Both the position numbers and the translations under genes were made by a program. DNA of 7,437 nt from an uncultured Lachnospiraceae bacterium. GTDB taxonomy: Bacteria; Bacillota_A; Clostridia; Lachnospirales; Lachnospiraceae. Positions within the stretch are counted from its first letter, which is position 1. Each line of letters opens with the position of its first letter. Of this stretch, positions 5,905-7,437 are shown piece after piece. The stretch lies in assembly GCA_900555005.1 (NCBI GenBank), contig USJM01000086.1, positions 1 to 7,437 on the forward strand, read 5' to 3'. The notes under the pieces are model-generated. The model saw only the letters and a program-made list of their open reading frames with translations, was not told the DNA's origin and did not search any database.

Positions 5905-6022
5905 GATCCCCTTTCTCACCCTCATACACAGCCATGAACTCCGCAAATGTCAGTGGATACATATGCACTTCATCACCACGCATCTTTAGAAAGAAATTTT
6001 GCGTTGCTTCCTTATAATCCAT
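5867..6022 (-). pseudogene. Fragment resembling an AAA ATPase with DUF4143 (ATP-binding protein) remnant
   Basis: A 51-codon minus-strand frame contains RGDEVHMYPLTFAEFMAVYEG (split here as RGDEVHMYPL and TFAEFMAVYEG). It closely resembles a conserved stretch in the middle of the AAA_14/DUF4143 ATP-binding proteins of roughly 400 residues common in gut bacteria, which typically read RGRGDE-YPLSF-EF. Nothing of the P-loop part lies upstream: stop codons precede the ATG within 33 bases, and the frame stops soon after the match. No clear ribosome binding site is seen. I read it as an internal piece of a lost gene. Assignment is from memory of the family pattern and rests on about 20 residues, so the family name is tentative while the fragmentary state is clear. 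Confidence 0.5.
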
Positions 6023-6063
6023 AGATATTGCCTTCAATCGGTTAACTATTCACGCTTGCCGCT

Positions 6064-6618
6064 TTACATCGAAGCCGCGATGCGCGTCATTTCTTCCGGC
6101 GTCTCCGCCATCCCGTGGGAGAACCAGAGAAGCAGGCAGGAATAGATACCCCCGATCCGGTAAGCTGTCCGGTATTCTTCCAGAAGCCCGGCGCCGGAAG
6201 TTTTCTCCCTGCCGTCCGCGCCAGTTTTCTCCCGCCCCGGCGCTTCGCGCTGCCCGTTCAAATCGAAATAGTCCTTCAGTGCATCCATAAACAGGCCGGA
6301 AAGGCCGGCGCGGTGAAGCAGCAGAATCAGTTCCCTTTTGTCGTACAGCGCCTGAAAAACCGGCATGATAAAAGATGAAAAGTCCTTCTGCAGCATTTCC
6401 CTGTTCACTGCCGCCCCCTTGAAGATCTGCGACAGGAAGGCACGCAGGACATCTTCCTTCGAACGGAAGTGCCTGTAAAAGGTAGCGCGGTGCACACCCG
6501 CCCGTTCTGCGATTTCACCAACGGATACCGCGCCGAACTCTTTCTCTTTCATGAGCTGCAGGAGAGCCCCGGTCAGACACTCGCGGATCCGGTCCTCGTC
6601 CAGATCTTTTCTTCTCAT
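6064..6618 (-). CDS. TetR/AcrR family transcriptional regulator
   Basis: The 184-residue protein has the TetR N-terminal DNA-binding domain: a first helix at about residues 10-26, then the helix-turn-helix VGEIAERAGVHRATFYRHF at 33-51. The rest is the variable helical ligand-binding and dimerisation domain, ending SHGMAETPEEM. A hydrophilic insert between two helices (about residues 122-143) contains GREKT twice, eight residues apart, reflecting a 24-base tandem repeat. The ATG at 6616-6618 follows AGGAGG with somewhat long spacing. A frame extending 15 codons upstream crosses that ribosome binding site and is rejected. The gene is divergent from the DUF1295 gene, and a perfect palindrome lies between them, which implies that it represses that gene and possibly itself. 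The ligand is unknown. Confidence 0.9.
   Translation of the reverse strand: MRRKDLDEDRIRECLTGALLQLMKEKEFGAVSVGEIAERAGVHRATFYRHFRSKEDVLRAFLSQIFKGAAVNREMLQKDFSSFIMPVFQALYDKRELILLLHRAGLSGLFMDALKDYFDLNGQREAPGREKTGADGREKTSGAGLLEEYRTAYRIGGIYSCLLLWFSHGMAETPEEMTRIAASM
6199..6233. repeat. 24-base-period repeat inside the TetR gene
   Basis: AGTTTTCTCCC occurs at 6199-6209 and 6223-6233, exactly 24 bases apart, so the repeat is in frame and encodes the two GREKT copies of the inter-helix linker. The linker is rich in Gly, Lys and Glu and probably disordered. A small in-frame duplication is the simplest origin. Confidence 0.55.
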
Positions 6619-6673
6619 AAAAAACGGCACCTCCTGTTTACTGTTGCAAATATAATTTTTCACCGGAATTATC

Positions 6674-6702
6674 TTGAAAATAGCGACAAATGTCGCTATG
6701 AT
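6674..6702 (+). promoter_or_regulatory. Sigma-A promoter of the DUF1295 gene
   Basis: TTGAAA (6674-6679) and TATGAT (6697-6702) each match consensus at five of six positions and are exactly 17 bases apart. The start of transcription should fall near 6709, giving a leader of about 45 bases that includes GAGGA seven to nine bases before the ATG at 6754. The spacer is filled by the inverted repeat at 6680-6699. No equally good promoter for the divergent tetR is seen; TATATT near the tetR leader is a weak candidate. Confidence 0.8.
6680..6699. promoter_or_regulatory. Perfect palindrome in the promoter spacer, probable TetR operator
   Basis: ATAGCGACA and TGTCGCTAT are exact reverse complements separated by AA, a 20-base site typical in size for a TetR dimer. 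It lies between the -35 and -10 boxes of the plus-strand promoter, so binding would directly block polymerase. It is about 60 bases from the divergent tetR start, consistent with control of both directions. Confidence 0.8.
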
Positions 6703-6753
6703 TGATTATGCTCCCAACAGGCAGAATCTGTCAAAAAGAAACGAGGATAACAT

Positions 6754-7437
6754 ATGAAAACATTTCTGATTCTTCTGGTGCTGGTGCTGATCGCCAGTTC
6801 CTGCGGCTTCCGCAAATATGTCTGGTTCATTTCCATCGGATACGGTGCAGCGGTGGCGCTTATCGGCGCCGGGCAGCTCACCCTTTTCCGTCACGCGCTT
6901 ACCGTGGGCACCGCCCTGCAATGCGTACTCTTCATCCTCTACGGCTGCCGGCTTTCCGGCTATCTGGTCTACCGGGACCGCAAGACAGCTTACACCAGAC
7001 GCATGAAAGGGGAAGTCAAACAAAACGACGGGGTTTCTTTCGGCGCCAAGCTGGCGATCTGGATCTCCGCTTCTATTCTCTATGCACTCCAGACGTCCCC
7101 TGTGACATTCCGGCTCATGAACGGAAGCGGCACAGACGCGCTTTGCGTCATCGGGCTTCTCATCTCCGCTGCCGGCCTGACGCTGGAAGCAACCGCTGAT
7201 CTCCAGAAAAACTGGGCCAAGAAGAAGAATCGGGGCGCTTCGTGGACACCGGACTGTTCCGTCTTGTGCGCTGCCCGAACTACTTTGGTGAGATGATCTT
7301 CTGGACCGGTGTCTTCGTCTCCGGAATCACCATCTGCCGCGGCGCGGCGGAATGGATCTGCGCCCTCCTCGGCTACGCCGGCATCATCTACGTCATGTTC
7401 GGCGGCGCCCGCCGGCTGGAAATCCGCCAGGACAAGA
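6754..7437 (+). pseudogene. DUF1295 / steroid 5-alpha-reductase-like membrane protein, frameshifted and cut by window end
   Basis: The first frame (6754 to about 7230) gives a polytopic membrane protein: hydrophobic segments at roughly residues 2-17, 24-42, 48-68, 92-108 and 128-146, with a short positively charged loop (YRDRKTAYTRR). After LQKNWAKKKN the frame changes. The continuation from 7233 reads GRFVDTGLFRLVRCPNYFGE and then two more hydrophobic segments to the window edge, with no stop. RCPNYFGE is the C-terminal signature of the DUF1295 / isoprenylcysteine-methyltransferase-like fold, which binds a cofactor near the membrane. Adding one C after AAT at 7230 restores KKNPGRFVDTG, exactly the family pattern. 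As written, the first frame would read out of phase to a stop at 7294-7296 and lose the catalytic region. Real pseudogene or single-base sequence error are both possible. The substrate is unknown; control by the divergent TetR protein is likely. Confidence 0.85.

Noticed and set aside
6619..6663. 15-residue N-terminal extension of TetR
   Set aside because: It crosses the AGGAGG ribosome binding site. TetR proteins typically start a few residues before the first helix, as with the ATG at 6618.

Overview
The window looks like chromosomal DNA of a low-G+C-group Firmicute, most likely a gut-type clostridium (Lachnospiraceae-like). This rests on gene content (a DegV/FakB-type fatty-acid binding protein, a CbiA/CobB amidase followed by the small cysteine-rich cobalamin-associated protein, a YwnA-type Rrf2 regulator, a DUF1295 membrane protein) and on strong purine-rich ribosome binding sites with near-consensus sigma-A promoters. 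No taxonomic search could be run. There is no rRNA, tRNA, CRISPR array, insertion sequence or prophage module.

Layout. (1) 1-358: a glutaredoxin-like CPYC protein on the minus strand, with a short imperfect repeat downstream. (2) 359-1512: a divergent intergenic region with a pyrimidine-rich tract (G-rich on the minus strand), then degV on the plus strand. (3) 1513-1709: a convergent gap holding two hairpins. (4) 1710-3373: a minus-strand pair, cobB/cbiA and the cysteine-rich small protein, translationally coupled by an ATGA overlap. (5) 3453-5709: a three-gene minus-strand operon (nitroreductase, Rrf2 regulator, quinone-oxidoreductase-like MDR), also joined by stop/start overlaps. In front of it lie a TTGACA promoter and a perfect 8-3-8 inverted repeat over the -10 region. 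(6) 5788-6022: remnants of a broken gene, one resembling a short piece of an AAA/DUF4143 ATPase. (7) 6064-7437: a minus-strand TetR regulator divergent from a plus-strand DUF1295 (steroid 5-alpha-reductase-like) membrane protein. A perfect 9-2-9 inverted repeat fills the promoter spacer between them. The DUF1295 gene carries an apparent single-base deletion and runs off the window.

How the genes fit together. Two regulator-target units can be read directly from the DNA: the Rrf2 operon, probably autoregulated and responding to a thiol or electrophile signal, and the TetR/DUF1295 pair. In each, a palindrome sits where a bound repressor would block RNA polymerase. The cobB pair is a fragment of cobalamin metabolism without its usual neighbours or any visible cobalamin riboswitch. 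I see no convincing wholly new system. The most useful observations are the two operators, the exact frameshift in the DUF1295 gene, the ATPase remnant, and the suggestion that about 3450-6060 is a compositionally distinct insert.
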